The notes: generated from the sequence alone by a model not told the origin. 40,710 bases of DNA from Pedobacter sp. AK013 (GCF_014205835.1 NZ_JACHCQ010000045.1:1-40710), one strand, 5' to 3'. Counted from the first letter of the stretch, positions 23,925 through 32,934 are shown. Numbers and translations are program-made.

Positions 23925-25433
23925 ATGCAAAGGCGTTTTGTTTCCATATGGTTCCGCCAGCTGCTGGCTGACTGGCAGCTTATCCACCGCCCAGAGTTAG
24001 CTGAGGTGCCATTTGTTTTTGCTGCGCCCGATCATGGGCGCATGATGATTAATGCGGTGAGCCCGCTTGCCGCTATATCTGGTGTTGAGTCGGGAATGCG
24101 GGCAGCGGACGCGAAGGCGATTTGTCCGGGATTGGAAGTGCTGGATGACAAGCCTGGGCGCCCCCGGAATTTGCTTCGTGGTCTTGGTGAATGGTGCGTC
24201 AGGTATTCCCCTATTGTGGCTATTGATGAATTTGGGATGGATGGCTTATTGCTGGATGTTTCGGGTTGCGCACACCTTTGGGGTGGGGAGCGCGGGTATT
24301 TGAAAGAGATTGTTTCCAGGTTAAAAGGTAAGGGATATACCGTTAGGGTAGCTATTGCTGACACGCCGGGCGCTGCCTGGGCGATCTCCCGTTTTGGTAA
24401 AGTTACGCCGCTAATCCCAATTGGAGGCCATCCAGAGGCTTTGCTTGATCTGGTACCGGAGGCTTTGCGTTTGGAGCGGCCGGTACTGGCTAAGCTCCGT
24501 AAACTTGGCTTTTATCATATTAAGAGTTTTATCTCTATGCCCAGGTCTGTATTGCGCAGACGTTTCGGGGAAGATTTCTTGTTACGTTTGGCGCAAGCAT
24601 TAGGGACGGAAGATGAGATACTCATTCCTTTGCAGGTTCCAGTACCTTTCCAGGAACGCTTGCCGTGTCTTGAGCCGATCAAAACCAGAACAGGAATCGA
24701 GATTGCCATTACTAGAATGTTGGAAAATCTGTGTAAGCGTATGCAATCCGAGGGCAAAGGCCTACGTACAGGGGTTCTGACAGGTTATCGGATTGATGGG
24801 AAAGTAGTACAGGTGACTATCGGCACTAATGGCGCCACGCATAGCATCAGTCATTTGTTTAAGCTATTCCAGTTGAAGATCGACCAGATCCGCCCGGCCT
24901 TAGGCATTGAGCTCTTTGTGCTGGATGCGCCAAAGGTGGATGATGTGGAAGTTCCGCAGGAGCAAATGTGGACGGCAAAGCCAGGACTGGATGACCAGAG
25001 TTTGATCCGCTTATTAGACCGCGTTGCAGGAAAGGTGGGCTCAGAAGTGATCCATAGATATTTACCCGCTAAACGTTACTGGCCGGAGCGGGCAGTTTTG
25101 CAGGCAAGGTCAGTAACGGAAAAACCAGCATCGAATTGGCGGGCAGAAAAACCCCGCCCTACTGAACTGTTGAAACGACCTGATCCGATTGAGGTGATGG
25201 CGCTGATTCCCGATCACCCACCAAAATTTTTTATTTATAAAGGGGTGCGACACCAGGTCATTAAGGCCGATGGGCCTGAGCGCATTGAAAGGGAATGGTG
25301 GCTGGATACCGGAGAACACCGGGATTATTACCAAGTGGAAGACGATCAGGGTGGTCGTTACTGGCTGTTCCGTTCGGGGCATTATGGTGGTGAACAGCAA
25401 TACCAGTGGTTTATTCACGGATTTTTTGCTTAA
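23925..25433 (+). CDS. imuB: ImuB, Y-family polymerase-like mutasome subunit
   Basis: A 502-residue Y-family polymerase relative that serves as the clamp-binding hub of the mutasome. The N-terminal palm begins RFVSIWFRQLLADW, where active Y-family enzymes have an Asp-x-Asp; that acidic pair is missing, so the polymerase is probably inactive, as known for ImuB. The later LLLDVSGCAHLWGGE is the family signature, followed by fingers and little-finger regions. A short QEQMW (345-349) is a candidate beta-clamp-binding motif. The C-terminal 60 residues (RHQVIKADGPERIEREWW) are the usual ImuB tail. It lies 5 bp after imuA and 11 bp before dnaE2, one transcription unit. Confidence 0.92.
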   Translation: MQRRFVSIWFRQLLADWQLIHRPELAEVPFVFAAPDHGRMMINAVSPLAAISGVESGMRAADAKAICPGLEVLDDKPGRPRNLLRGLGEWCVRYSPIVAIDEFGMDGLLLDVSGCAHLWGGERGYLKEIVSRLKGKGYTVRVAIADTPGAAWAISRFGKVTPLIPIGGHPEALLDLVPEALRLERPVLAKLRKLGFYHIKSFISMPRSVLRRRFGEDFLLRLAQALGTEDEILIPLQVPVPFQERLPCLEPIKTRTGIEIAITRMLENLCKRMQSEGKGLRTGVLTGYRIDGKVVQVTIGTNGATHSISHLFKLFQLKIDQIRPALGIELFVLDAPKVDDVEVPQEQMWTAKPGLDDQSLIRLLDRVAGKVGSEVIHRYLPAKRYWPERAVLQARSVTEKPASNWRAEKPRPTELLKRPDPIEVMALIPDHPPKFFIYKGVRHQVIKADGPERIEREWWLDTGEHRDYYQVEDDQGGRYWLFRSGHYGGEQQYQWFIHGFFA

Positions 25434-25444
25434 AATTTGGGGTT

Positions 25445-28400
25445 ATGGGCTATAGTGAACTACAGGTGACTTCCAATTTCAGTTTTTTGCGCGGGGCTTC
25501 CCATGCTCATGAACTGGTGACCCAAGCGGAGGCTTACGGGTATAAAAAGATTGCGATCACTGACCGAAATACACTGGCTGGGATTGTCCGGGCGCATGCG
25601 GCCTGCCGCGAAAAGAATGTGAAGCTAATCCCCGCTTGCAGGTTGGACTTACTGGATGGGCCAAGTTTGCTAGCTTACCCCACGGACAAAGAAGCTTATG
25701 GACGGTTGTCCGCACTGTTGACTCTAGGCAATATGCGTGCGGAAAAAGGTTCTTGTCATATATCTCGTGATGATGTGTATGCCCATAGTAAGGGAATGAT
25801 TTTTACGGTGGTTATGCCTGGAGTTCTGAACCGCAGGTTTGAGTATGATCCAAGTTTTATTGCTGCGGTGGCGCAGTATCGGGATGCACTGGGCGGGCAG
25901 CTATACTTAGCGGCTACAAGATCCTATTTAGGTAACGATGACAAGCTGATTTTCCGCACCAAGCAGCTTTCTGATTTTTACAGAATTCCGGTTGTGGCGA
26001 CCAATGATGTACATTATCATGATTCATCGCGGAGAGAGTTGCAAGATATATTAACATGTGTCCGCGAGAAATGCACGATCCAGGACGCGGGCTTTCTATT
26101 GCACCAGAATGCTGAGCGCTATATGAAAGAAGTCGCGGAGATGGAGCGACTATTCCGAAAATATCCTGAGGCTATTGAAAATACGCAGATGATTTCCGAG
26201 GCTTGTCGTTTCTCCTTAGATGAATTGAAGTACGTGTATCCTGAAGAGATCAACCCAAGCGGACGCAGTCCGATGGAGGAGCTGGAACATTTGACTTGGA
26301 AAGGAGCTCATGAATTTTATGGTGAGATCGTGCCGGAAAAGGTAGTGAACATGATTAACCATGAGATGGCTTTTGTTAAGCAGATGGACTATGCCAATTA
26401 CTTTCTGTTTGTAGAGGACATTGTGAGAGAAGCCAGGTCAAGAGGGATTCTTTGCCAGGGTCGTGGTTCGGCGGCCAATTCAGCGATCTGTTTTGTGCTG
26501 GGGATTACTTCGGTAAATCCCATGAAATTTGACCTGCTCTTTGAACGCTTTATTTCCCCGGCCAGGAATGAGCCGCCTGATATTGATGTGGATTTTGAGC
26601 ATGAACGCCGGGAAGAAATTATCCAGTACATCTATAATAAATACGGGCGTGACCGGGCGGCTATTGTTGCTACGGTTACCCAGCAACATCAGAAGGGTGC
26701 GATCAGGGATGTGGGTAAAGCGATGGGGTTATCAGTAGATACCATTAACAGACTTTCGGGTTCTCTTTGGGAATATACTGATGAATGGTTTGAGGGTAAG
26801 CGGGTGACGGAATCTGGTTTGGACCCTAACGATCCGCATTTGAAAAAGACGCTTGAACTGACTGGGCAGATGATGGGGTTTCCACGTCAGCTGGGGCAGC
26901 ATACTGGTGGCTTTGTGGTAACTCAGGGTAAGTTAACCGATCTGTGCCCGATCTTAAATGCGCGGATGGCAGACCGTACGAATATCGAATGGAACAAAGA
27001 TGATATTGACGCCCTGGGTTTTTTAAAGGTTGATGTGTTGGCTTTAGGGATGCTGACGTGTATCCGAAAGGCATTTGATTTATGCCGGGATCATTATGGC
27101 AAGCAGTTCACCTTGGCCAATATCCCACAGGACGATCCTGATGTCTATGATATGATCTGTTTGGCGGATACACTGGGGGTATTCCAGATCGAAAGCCGGG
27201 CGCAGATGTCCATGTTGCCGAGGTTAAAGCCCAGAGAGTTTTATGATCTGGTGATCGAAGTAGCGATTGTGCGGCCGGGGCCGATTCAGGGAGATATGGT
27301 TCATCCTTATTTACGCAGACGGAACGGGGAAGAGCCGGTGGTTTATCCTTCAAAGGAACTGGAGAACATCTTGGGAAGGACATTGGGCGTGCCGCTCTTC
27401 CAGGAACAGGCGATGAAAATTGCAATTGTTGCCGCTGGATTTACCCCTGCTGAAGCCGATGGCTTACGTCGGAGTATGGCCACTTTTAAATTTAAGGGGA
27501 TGGTCAACCAATGGGAAGAAAAACTGATTCAAGGTATGGTTGCTAAAGGTTATACTATTGAATTTGCCAAACGGATCTTTAAACAGTTGGAAGGATTTGG
27601 AAGTTACGGGTTCCCGGAAAGTCATGCCGCTAGTTTTGCTTTACTAGTTTATGTTTCCTGTTGGTTGAAACATTATTACCCTGATGTTTTTGCGGCAGCG
27701 CTTTTAAACAGTATGCCCATGGGGTTTTACCAGCCAGCGCAAATTGTCATTGATGCGCAGAAACATACCGTACAGGTTCGAGAGGTGGATGTGAACCATT
27801 CTCAATGGGATAACAAGCTCGAAGAAAAATTAGGTAAATATTTTGCTCTTCGTTTGGGTTTTCGGGAGATCAAGGGAATTCGGGAGGATGAAATGGATAT
27901 TTTGGTGAATGCCCGTGGGGATGGTTACAGAAGCATTACGGCTTTGCGGGATGCGGGTGTTTCCTTGGGCGCTTTGGAAAAGTTAGCCGACGCGGATGCA
28001 TTTCGCTCAATGGGGATGGATCGGCGGAAGGCATTATGGGAAGTTTCTGCTTTACAGGATATGCCGGTAGAGTTATTCAAAGGGCAGGCTTCCGAAAGTG
28101 TTCTCGAAACACAGGTGGAGCTGCCGTTAATGAGTAAGGGCGAGCATGTCGTACAGGATTACAATACCGTTGGACTTTCTTTAAAGGCACACCCAGTCAG
28201 TTTTGTCCGTTCGCAGTTAGATATGCTAAATATTCGATCCTGCCACACCATCAACAACGATTCGAGCAATGGACAACTAGTCAAAGTCGCAGGGCTTGTA
28301 CTGGTTAGGCAAAGACCAGGAACTGCAGGCGGTGTGTGTTTTATTACCATTGAGGATGAAACGGGCTACTCTAACTTGGTGGTATTTGAAAAGCTGTTTG

Positions 28401-28684
28401 AAACCTACCGGAAGGAGATTCTACATTCCAAGTTGCTGATGGTGGAAGGGCGATTACAGCGAGAAGGCCAGGTAGTGCATGTGATCGTAAGCAAGTGTTT
28501 TGATTTTACTAAAATGCTGGGTAAGCTGGTGCAGCGGGAAGTTGATGATCTGCCCGTGTTGACATTGGCAAGGGGTGATGAAAAGACTGCGCCTTACTCC
28601 GTGCAAGATAAGCGGGCGCAAGTGCGGGAGGATCATACAGAAGCGGCCAAAGCAGCTTTTCACGGAGGAAGGAACTTTAAATAG
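25445..28684 (+). CDS. dnaE2: Error-prone DNA polymerase III alpha subunit (DnaE2/ImuC)
   Basis: A 1079-residue C-family polymerase that performs mutagenic bypass of damaged bases together with ImuA and ImuB. The start at 25445 gives MGYSELQVTSNFSFLRGASH, the standard beginning of the PHP domain; a longer frame runs into imuB and is not used. The polymerase active site is in PPDIDVDFEHERR with Asp379, Asp381 and Asp383. GRGSAANS precedes it and GSYGFPESHAASFALL is the conserved finger block. The C-terminus holds an OB-fold (VKVAGLVLVRQRPGTAGGV) typical of DnaE2. It ends the mutasome operon. No terminator hairpin is clear after the stop. Confidence 0.95.
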   Translation: MGYSELQVTSNFSFLRGASHAHELVTQAEAYGYKKIAITDRNTLAGIVRAHAACREKNVKLIPACRLDLLDGPSLLAYPTDKEAYGRLSALLTLGNMRAEKGSCHISRDDVYAHSKGMIFTVVMPGVLNRRFEYDPSFIAAVAQYRDALGGQLYLAATRSYLGNDDKLIFRTKQLSDFYRIPVVATNDVHYHDSSRRELQDILTCVREKCTIQDAGFLLHQNAERYMKEVAEMERLFRKYPEAIENTQMISEACRFSLDELKYVYPEEINPSGRSPMEELEHLTWKGAHEFYGEIVPEKVVNMINHEMAFVKQMDYANYFLFVEDIVREARSRGILCQGRGSAANSAICFVLGITSVNPMKFDLLFERFISPARNEPPDIDVDFEHERREEIIQYIYNKYGRDRAAIVATVTQQHQKGAIRDVGKAMGLSVDTINRLSGSLWEYTDEWFEGKRVTESGLDPNDPHLKKTLELTGQMMGFPRQLGQHTGGFVVTQGKLTDLCPILNARMADRTNIEWNKDDIDALGFLKVDVLALGMLTCIRKAFDLCRDHYGKQFTLANIPQDDPDVYDMICLADTLGVFQIESRAQMSMLPRLKPREFYDLVIEVAIVRPGPIQGDMVHPYLRRRNGEEPVVYPSKELENILGRTLGVPLFQEQAMKIAIVAAGFTPAEADGLRRSMATFKFKGMVNQWEEKLIQGMVAKGYTIEFAKRIFKQLEGFGSYGFPESHAASFALLVYVSCWLKHYYPDVFAAALLNSMPMGFYQPAQIVIDAQKHTVQVREVDVNHSQWDNKLEEKLGKYFALRLGFREIKGIREDEMDILVNARGDGYRSITALRDAGVSLGALEKLADADAFRSMGMDRRKALWEVSALQDMPVELFKGQASESVLETQVELPLMSKGEHVVQDYNTVGLSLKAHPVSFVRSQLDMLNIRSCHTINNDSSNGQLVKVAGLVLVRQRPGTAGGVCFITIEDETGYSNLVVFEKLFETYRKEILHSKLLMVEGRLQREGQVVHVIVSKCFDFTKMLGKLVQREVDDLPVLTLARGDEKTAPYSVQDKRAQVREDHTEAAKAAFHGGRNFK

Positions 28685-28806
28685 TTGGTGGGCGTTGCTG
28701 TAGTTTATGGCCATGACAAGTGTCACTTTTAAACCAATATATCCCTATTTTTAACTCCGATACGGGAATATTTAAAATACCACCACACCTATTAAATACC
28801 GTTGTA

Positions 28807-29025
28807 CTATATTAAATCGGCCTCGTATTGTTGTTCAATAAGTTTAATTTCTTCATCAAGTAGCTTTTGCAAGACATAAGTTAAAAGTGTCAGCATTAAA
28901 GCAGACAAAATAATAAAAAGTACGAGATCAAAAATCGTAAGATCTGGCCTGAAGTGCACATCTTGTGGAAGATATAATTGGGAATATAGCTGGAGATCGT
29001 AATCTGCATTTGATTGATATACCAT
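28807..29025 (-). CDS. Small single-span membrane protein of unknown function
   Basis: A 72-residue protein with one predicted transmembrane helix (about residues 30-52, IFDLVLFIILSALMLTLLTY). A polar N-terminus precedes it and a charged C-terminal helix (LDEEIKLIEQQYEADLI) follows. I recognise no family. It lies on the - strand after another short unknown gene, with a 44-bp gap, so the two could be one unit. Size and composition resemble small inner-membrane proteins, but a purely chance reading frame cannot be ruled out. Confidence 0.5.
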   Translation of the reverse strand: MVYQSNADYDLQLYSQLYLPQDVHFRPDLTIFDLVLFIILSALMLTLLTYVLQKLLDEEIKLIEQQYEADLI

Positions 29026-29069
29026 AATACAAAAAGAGAAACGAAAAATTAAATTTAATAGTGCATCCC

Positions 29070-29309
29070 CTATATTTCTCCTTCCATATTCATATGGATA
29101 ACATTTTCATTACTTATCAAAATCAATAAAGTATGCTTTTCAAATTTTATTACCTGTTTTTCGCCGAGTCTTTCTATAACTAAACAATAGGCTTGGGGAG
29201 CCTCTTCGATTTCCAGGATTTTGCCGAGATTGGCCACTACTTCACCAACTTCTACTTCGGAAATTACTTTTGTACATATTTCAAAAGGTAGTGACGTAGC
29301 GTTTGACAT
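29070..29309 (-). CDS. Small hypothetical protein
   Basis: The start is placed at 29309 (MSNATSLPFEICTKVISEVE), giving 79 residues; an ATG at 29336 would add 9 residues. The sequence reads as a small beta-barrel-like domain (VGEVVANLGKILEIEEAP, then YCLVIERLGEKQVIKFEKH), as in short SH3-like regulatory proteins, without charged clusters or a signal peptide. I know no family. It precedes the single-span membrane protein on the same strand and follows the XRE regulator gene after a gap of about 170-200 bp that shows no hairpin. Confidence 0.5.
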   Translation of the reverse strand: MSNATSLPFEICTKVISEVEVGEVVANLGKILEIEEAPQAYCLVIERLGEKQVIKFEKHTLLILISNENVIHMNMEGEI

Positions 29310-29505
29310 AAATGAAAGTAAAGGGACAATATTCAAGCAAATGACGGAGGTAATCCAAAGATATACCCCCGAACATTAACGCTCTCGGAGTCAAAGTTAC
29401 AAATTATAACTAAAAACTTAAATAATTGATTTGCTTACAGATTCGAATACAATCTTTGCTAATAAACAATTAAAAACGTATTAACCTCAGCTGTAGATTG
29501 AGGAT

Positions 29506-29895
29506 TTATTTTGTGGTATTTCGGTTAGCTGCTTCGCTAGAAAGCAAGCGTTCATATAATTCTATTACTTTATCAAGCGGGTTGAAATTGCAGTAATATA
29601 AGTTACTGCCAACATTTCCAGTACTAGAATCATTAAAGGTATTGGAGAAGAAATTATTTACAGATTTTTCATCGTATTTTTCAATCATTTCGGGGGTAAC
29701 GTTTAAAATTTTTGCTACCTGTTTTAATAGGTCTGCCTCGATACTTTCCCTTGCTTCCAACAGGGAAACTTTGCTTTGGTTCCACTCTTCCCCCAGCTCT
29801 AATGCAAAGGTTTCTTGTTTGATTCCTTTTATCTCTCTTATACGCTTGATATTTTGTCCTATGTGGACTTTTTTGGTGTTCTCAGTGGTTTCCAT
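29506..29895 (-). CDS. XRE-family helix-turn-helix regulator
   Basis: A 129-residue repressor-like protein. The N-terminal domain (about 12-70) is a clear XRE HTH: IGQNIKRIREIKGIKQETFA followed by LELGEEWNQSKVSLLEARES and AKILNVTPEMIEKY. The C-terminal 50 residues (NNFFSNTFNDSSTGNV) are asparagine- and serine-rich, then end in a short helix likely to dimerise. It is transcribed away from the operon starting at 30061, and a perfect 10-bp palindrome lies between them at 29946-29970. Control of that operon and of itself is therefore the most likely task. No peptidase (S24) domain is present, so it is not a LexA-type regulator. Confidence 0.85.
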   Translation of the reverse strand: METTENTKKVHIGQNIKRIREIKGIKQETFALELGEEWNQSKVSLLEARESIEADLLKQVAKILNVTPEMIEKYDEKSVNNFFSNTFNDSSTGNVGSNLYYCNFNPLDKVIELYERLLSSEAANRNTTK

Positions 29896-29945
29896 TTTGC
29901 AAATTTACTTTTTCTTCTATAGCTAAGATACGGCTATTCTAAATA

Positions 29946-29970
29946 AATTATTTGAATCCCTCAAATAATT
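29946..29970. promoter_or_regulatory. Perfect palindrome, candidate operator of the XRE regulator
   Basis: AATTATTTGA (29946-29955), five bases ATCCC, then TCAAATAATT (29961-29970): a 10-bp perfect dyad located 51 bp upstream of the XRE start and 91 bp upstream of the divergent operon. The size and spacing suit an HTH dimer. Confidence 0.6.
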
Positions 29971-30060
29971 AATTCGGCGCTTTGAATATTATATATGGTA
30001 AAATAATTATTTATCATTTAGCAGGATTTGTTGGTTTGCCAACTAAAACCAGATTTCATT

Positions 30061-30459
30061 ATGCAAGAAAACCGTATCAACATCCCCCAGGGCATTATCC
30101 CTTTATCCATTAAACTGAATCTCACAGAAGACTTTGTGAATATCTGTCAACTGATGAATATATCATTTGATGAAGCTCTGCAGACTTATGCAGATCATAT
30201 TAAAGTTTACAATCAACTTTTCAATGAACACAAAGGGGTAGATGCTCAAGCCATGCACATTTTCAAAAAGTTTCAGAAATCCTGCATTAGCAAGCAAGGG
30301 TTGAAAGTGGCCGTTTATTCACCGCTTCACGTAAATCCTATAAAGGAAATACTAAAACTTGGAAGGGCAAAAAAGGGCTCTGAATGCGCCGAATATGAAA
30401 GTATAATTAAACAATGGTATCACACAATTATGAAAGCCAAAGATGGAGACTCAAATTAA
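30061..30459 (+). CDS. Small unknown protein 1 of a paralogous trio
   Basis: The start is placed at 30061 (MQENRINIPQGIIP), 132 residues; a Met at 30028 would add 11 residues of poor quality. I recognise no family. A segment of about 25 residues, FVNICQLMNISFDEALQTYA, matches similar segments in the next two genes: FxxICxLxxIxxxEALQxY-type spacing. The rest is helical and lysine-rich. It is the first gene of a + strand operon divergent from the XRE regulator. Its stop lies 17 bases inside the next gene, indicating translational coupling. It may be a small DNA- or protein-binding helical protein, but no evidence for a role is visible. Confidence 0.65.
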   Translation: MQENRINIPQGIIPLSIKLNLTEDFVNICQLMNISFDEALQTYADHIKVYNQLFNEHKGVDAQAMHIFKKFQKSCISKQGLKVAVYSPLHVNPIKEILKLGRAKKGSECAEYESIIKQWYHTIMKAKDGDSN

Positions 30460-30847
30460 TATCAAAATATCATATGATTTTGAATTGATATGTATGGTGT
30501 TTTCCTTAAACACAGTTGATGTACTTCAGGATTATGTGAATAGGATTTCATTGCCAAAACATTTAAGTAACCATCCCGATGATCCATCAGGTGAGGATTT
30601 AGAGCTTATTCTTTGTAGTACGAAAACTCAAGATCCAAAGGTTATTGACAAGAAGATAGTGAAGTTTCTAAAAAAGGAATTTAAGCAAGAATCAGCAAAG
30701 ATTCTTAACCAAGGATTAGAGCAGCCAGAAACCGAAGCCTTATTAAGGAAAGTAATTAAAAATTGCTGTCCCGCAATAATAAAGTTAAGACAAGATTTAA
30801 GGAAGCAATTGGCGCTGGATTTTAAAATTGTAGGTGATGATAATTAA
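30443..30847 (+). CDS. Small unknown protein 2 of a paralogous trio
   Basis: A 134-residue protein overlapping the stop of gene 1 by 17 bases. Its N-terminus (FELICMVFSLNTVDVLQDYV then NRISLPKHL) repeats the motif of genes 1 and 3, including the ending N-x-(I/V)-S-L-P seen also in gene 3. The middle is acidic (DDPSGEDLELIL) and the second half rich in lysine and glutamine, probably helical. It has no signal peptide, no membrane segment and no named family. Members of the trio may form a complex, since they are encoded with overlaps in fixed order; this is inference. Confidence 0.65.
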   Translation: METQINIKISYDFELICMVFSLNTVDVLQDYVNRISLPKHLSNHPDDPSGEDLELILCSTKTQDPKVIDKKIVKFLKKEFKQESAKILNQGLEQPETEALLRKVIKNCCPAIIKLRQDLRKQLALDFKIVGDDN

Positions 30848-31322
30848 TACTTCAGGATTCCCAGAATTTGAATTGGCCTGTGATCTACTGTATATCAGAC
30901 CACAGGAAGCTATCGAGGCTTTTATGAATAACGTTTCGCTACCATACTTGTGCGGTACTGGAAGGTATTTAAGCGAAGGAAGTGATAGCCCTGTCTTGCC
31001 GATAGTTGATTTAACAAACGACCCAAAAAGTGTTGCCGGCTTAGGAAGCAGCCCCACAAGATTTATAGCCACAAATTTCTTAGTGACGTATTGTTCTCTG
31101 TTTAGTGAAAGGCTACTACCTGCGCAAAGGATTCAAAAAGAATTTATAAAGAAATTTAAGCCTCTGAAATTAAAGTTAAGAAAAGAAGAAAACGAAGAAC
31201 TGAGATACTTCATGTTAGTAGGATTTTACATGGATTGGCATAGGGCGCTTATTGAAAATATTAGTGAACATGATGCTATAATCGATGTCAGATCAAAAAG
31301 AGAAAACTTTATACAAAAGTGA
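30837..31322 (+). CDS. Small unknown protein 3 of a paralogous trio
   Basis: The ATG at 30837 follows AGGTG and overlaps the previous stop by 11 bases; a GTG three bases earlier is also possible. The 161-residue product opens with FPEFELACDLLYIRPQEAIE and FMNNVSLPYL, the same motif as in genes 1 and 2. The remainder contains PTRFIATNFLVTYCSLFSER and a helical lysine-rich stretch, ending with a region (YMDWHRALIENISEHDAIID) not shared with the others. No family is recognised. Its last codons overlap the first possible start of the following gene. Confidence 0.65.
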   Translation: MIINTSGFPEFELACDLLYIRPQEAIEAFMNNVSLPYLCGTGRYLSEGSDSPVLPIVDLTNDPKSVAGLGSSPTRFIATNFLVTYCSLFSERLLPAQRIQKEFIKKFKPLKLKLRKEENEELRYFMLVGFYMDWHRALIENISEHDAIIDVRSKRENFIQK

Positions 31323-31323
31323 A

Positions 31324-32232
31324 ATGAAAAAACAAAAACTAAAAAACATCCCAATAGTACCTAAACCGACTGAAGCTGAGAACCAGCTTAAAGAGATAAC
31401 GACGATAATCGCAGAGCAATATTCATTCGAAAAAATCATTTCCATAGGAAGCGAAATAAACAAAATTCAAAAAGAAAGTTGTTTTGCGAATGTTGATGAC
31501 ACTAATGTAAGTCCTAATCTCTTAAACAGCTATTTTCTTCTATTGATACCCTGCCAGTTGGAGAGGTGTAACGATGTATTAATTCAGCAACGCTTAGAAG
31601 AGCAATTAAAGCCCATCGCCTCGGTGACTATTCTTATCCATCGGATGGACGAGTTCAACACCGCCTTGCAAAATGGTAGCACTTTTTTTAAATCTGTATA
31701 TAAAAAGGGCATCGTTTTATATGACAGAAACGAAGAGCCATTTGTTCCTCCAGGTGAAGGGGCACCTATTAGAAATCGCATAACAAAACGAGAAAAGCTC
31801 TGGCATAAGTGGCACCAATTAGCCACAGATTTTATAAAAGGAGCAAATTTCTTTATTGCTGAAGGAAATAACGAATTAGCCGTTTTCATGTTGCATCAAG
31901 GGTTGCAACACTGTTATTCTGCCATGATTAGGGTTTTAACTGGCTATAGAACAAACAGTAATAACTTACGCAGACTAATAAAGCTTATCGATCTTGCCTT
32001 ACCCGTTTCATCTTTTGTTGTACCAAATAAAAGCACACCAGAAGATTTACGGCTAATGAGCATAATACTAAAGGGATATGGCGATGCAAGGTATAGTGGT
32101 GGGTTCATAGTAACAAAACAAGACGTGTCCCTAATATTCGGCAAAGTATCGGTAATCATAGATAATGCTAATAAAGTATGCCTACAACGTATAAATGATC
32201 TGAAAGATGGCAAAATAAAATACAGTATTTAA
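31324..32232 (+). CDS. Degenerate nucleotidyltransferase-HEPN-like protein
   Basis: A protein of about 302 residues (start 31324, one base after the previous stop; ATG 31285 would overlap it by 38 bases). The N-terminal 140 residues resemble a minimal nucleotidyltransferase: IISIGSEINKIQ stands where the GS-x-x-x-G motif is expected, but the acidic D-x-D that normally follows is not evident, so activity is doubtful. The C-terminal half (KWHQLATDFIKGANFFIAEG, NELAVFMLHQGLQHCYSAMI, then ARYSGGF) has the helical character of HEPN domains, without a clear R-x(4)-H ribonuclease motif. Such pairs act as toxin-antitoxin or RNA-targeting modules; here both parts look catalytically decayed or repurposed. 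Confidence 0.6.
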   Translation: MKKQKLKNIPIVPKPTEAENQLKEITTIIAEQYSFEKIISIGSEINKIQKESCFANVDDTNVSPNLLNSYFLLLIPCQLERCNDVLIQQRLEEQLKPIASVTILIHRMDEFNTALQNGSTFFKSVYKKGIVLYDRNEEPFVPPGEGAPIRNRITKREKLWHKWHQLATDFIKGANFFIAEGNNELAVFMLHQGLQHCYSAMIRVLTGYRTNSNNLRRLIKLIDLALPVSSFVVPNKSTPEDLRLMSIILKGYGDARYSGGFIVTKQDVSLIFGKVSVIIDNANKVCLQRINDLKDGKIKYSI

Positions 32233-32253
32233 CACGTTCAATCCAGAAATTTT

Positions 32254-32934
32254 ATGAACGAATCAGAAGTTAAACCTAGGATCTGCTTACGAACGAGCAG
32301 TTATAGCGGATACATAGACCAGCACGATTTTATTGAAAGAGTCCTATTTATAAAAAAAAGGATAAGTAACTCCCTAACGAGGGAAGAATTGGCATTTCTG
32401 ATGGGACGAACGCCATACTTTATCAATGATTATGAAGAGATGACAAACACAATCAAACTAGATTTAATCGACATGGATTTATTAAGCCTTACCCTAAAAA
32501 GGAATTTTAATGGAGGGATATCATTTGATAAAAAAGATGGTTTGCATGACATTTCACATGAAAAACGCATGGTCAGAGTTACTAAATATGAATATCCAGA
32601 TAAATTAGAATATGTTTTCAACCATCGCTGGGTTGAATATGGAAAAAACAAACCATTGAAATTAATAGAGCCAGCATTTCAGCCTCCCAATGATGGAGGT
32701 GAACAAGTTAGGTTAATTACAAATGAATTAACCAAGCTATTATCAGGGAGCTATTTCAAAACAAAGCGATCTCCATTTGAAATATATCAGTATGTTTGGA
32801 CAGCCCATAAATACCGATCAAGTGCATGGTCAATATTACACCTGAAAAATTTGATTTACGAACTTATAAGGACCGAACATTTAAGGATGTCCAATTTGAA
32901 TGGTCACTTTGTGTACCGATCTAGGATCAACTAA
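32254..32934 (+). CDS. HTH-like protein closing the operon
   Basis: A 226-residue protein that begins with an unrecognised segment, then an XRE-like stretch FIKKRISNSLTREELAFLMG followed by RTPYFINDYEEMTNT, which looks like an HTH of the phage-repressor type. A central region of unknown kind comes next (VTKYEYPDKLEYVFNHRWVE). The C-terminus (SSAWSILHLKNLIYELIRTE) could be a second winged helix. It follows the nucleotidyltransferase-HEPN-like gene after 21 bp and is the last gene before a strong terminator, so it belongs to the same transcript. DNA binding is likely; targets are unknown. Confidence 0.6.
   Translation: MNESEVKPRICLRTSSYSGYIDQHDFIERVLFIKKRISNSLTREELAFLMGRTPYFINDYEEMTNTIKLDLIDMDLLSLTLKRNFNGGISFDKKDGLHDISHEKRMVRVTKYEYPDKLEYVFNHRWVEYGKNKPLKLIEPAFQPPNDGGEQVRLITNELTKLLSGSYFKTKRSPFEIYQYVWTAHKYRSSAWSILHLKNLIYELIRTEHLRMSNLNGHFVYRSRIN

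Noticed and set aside
23115..23987. 290-codon - strand frame across imuA
   Set aside because: Low-complexity Ser/Pro-rich product exactly antisense to imuA; typical of a shadow of a GC-richer gene.
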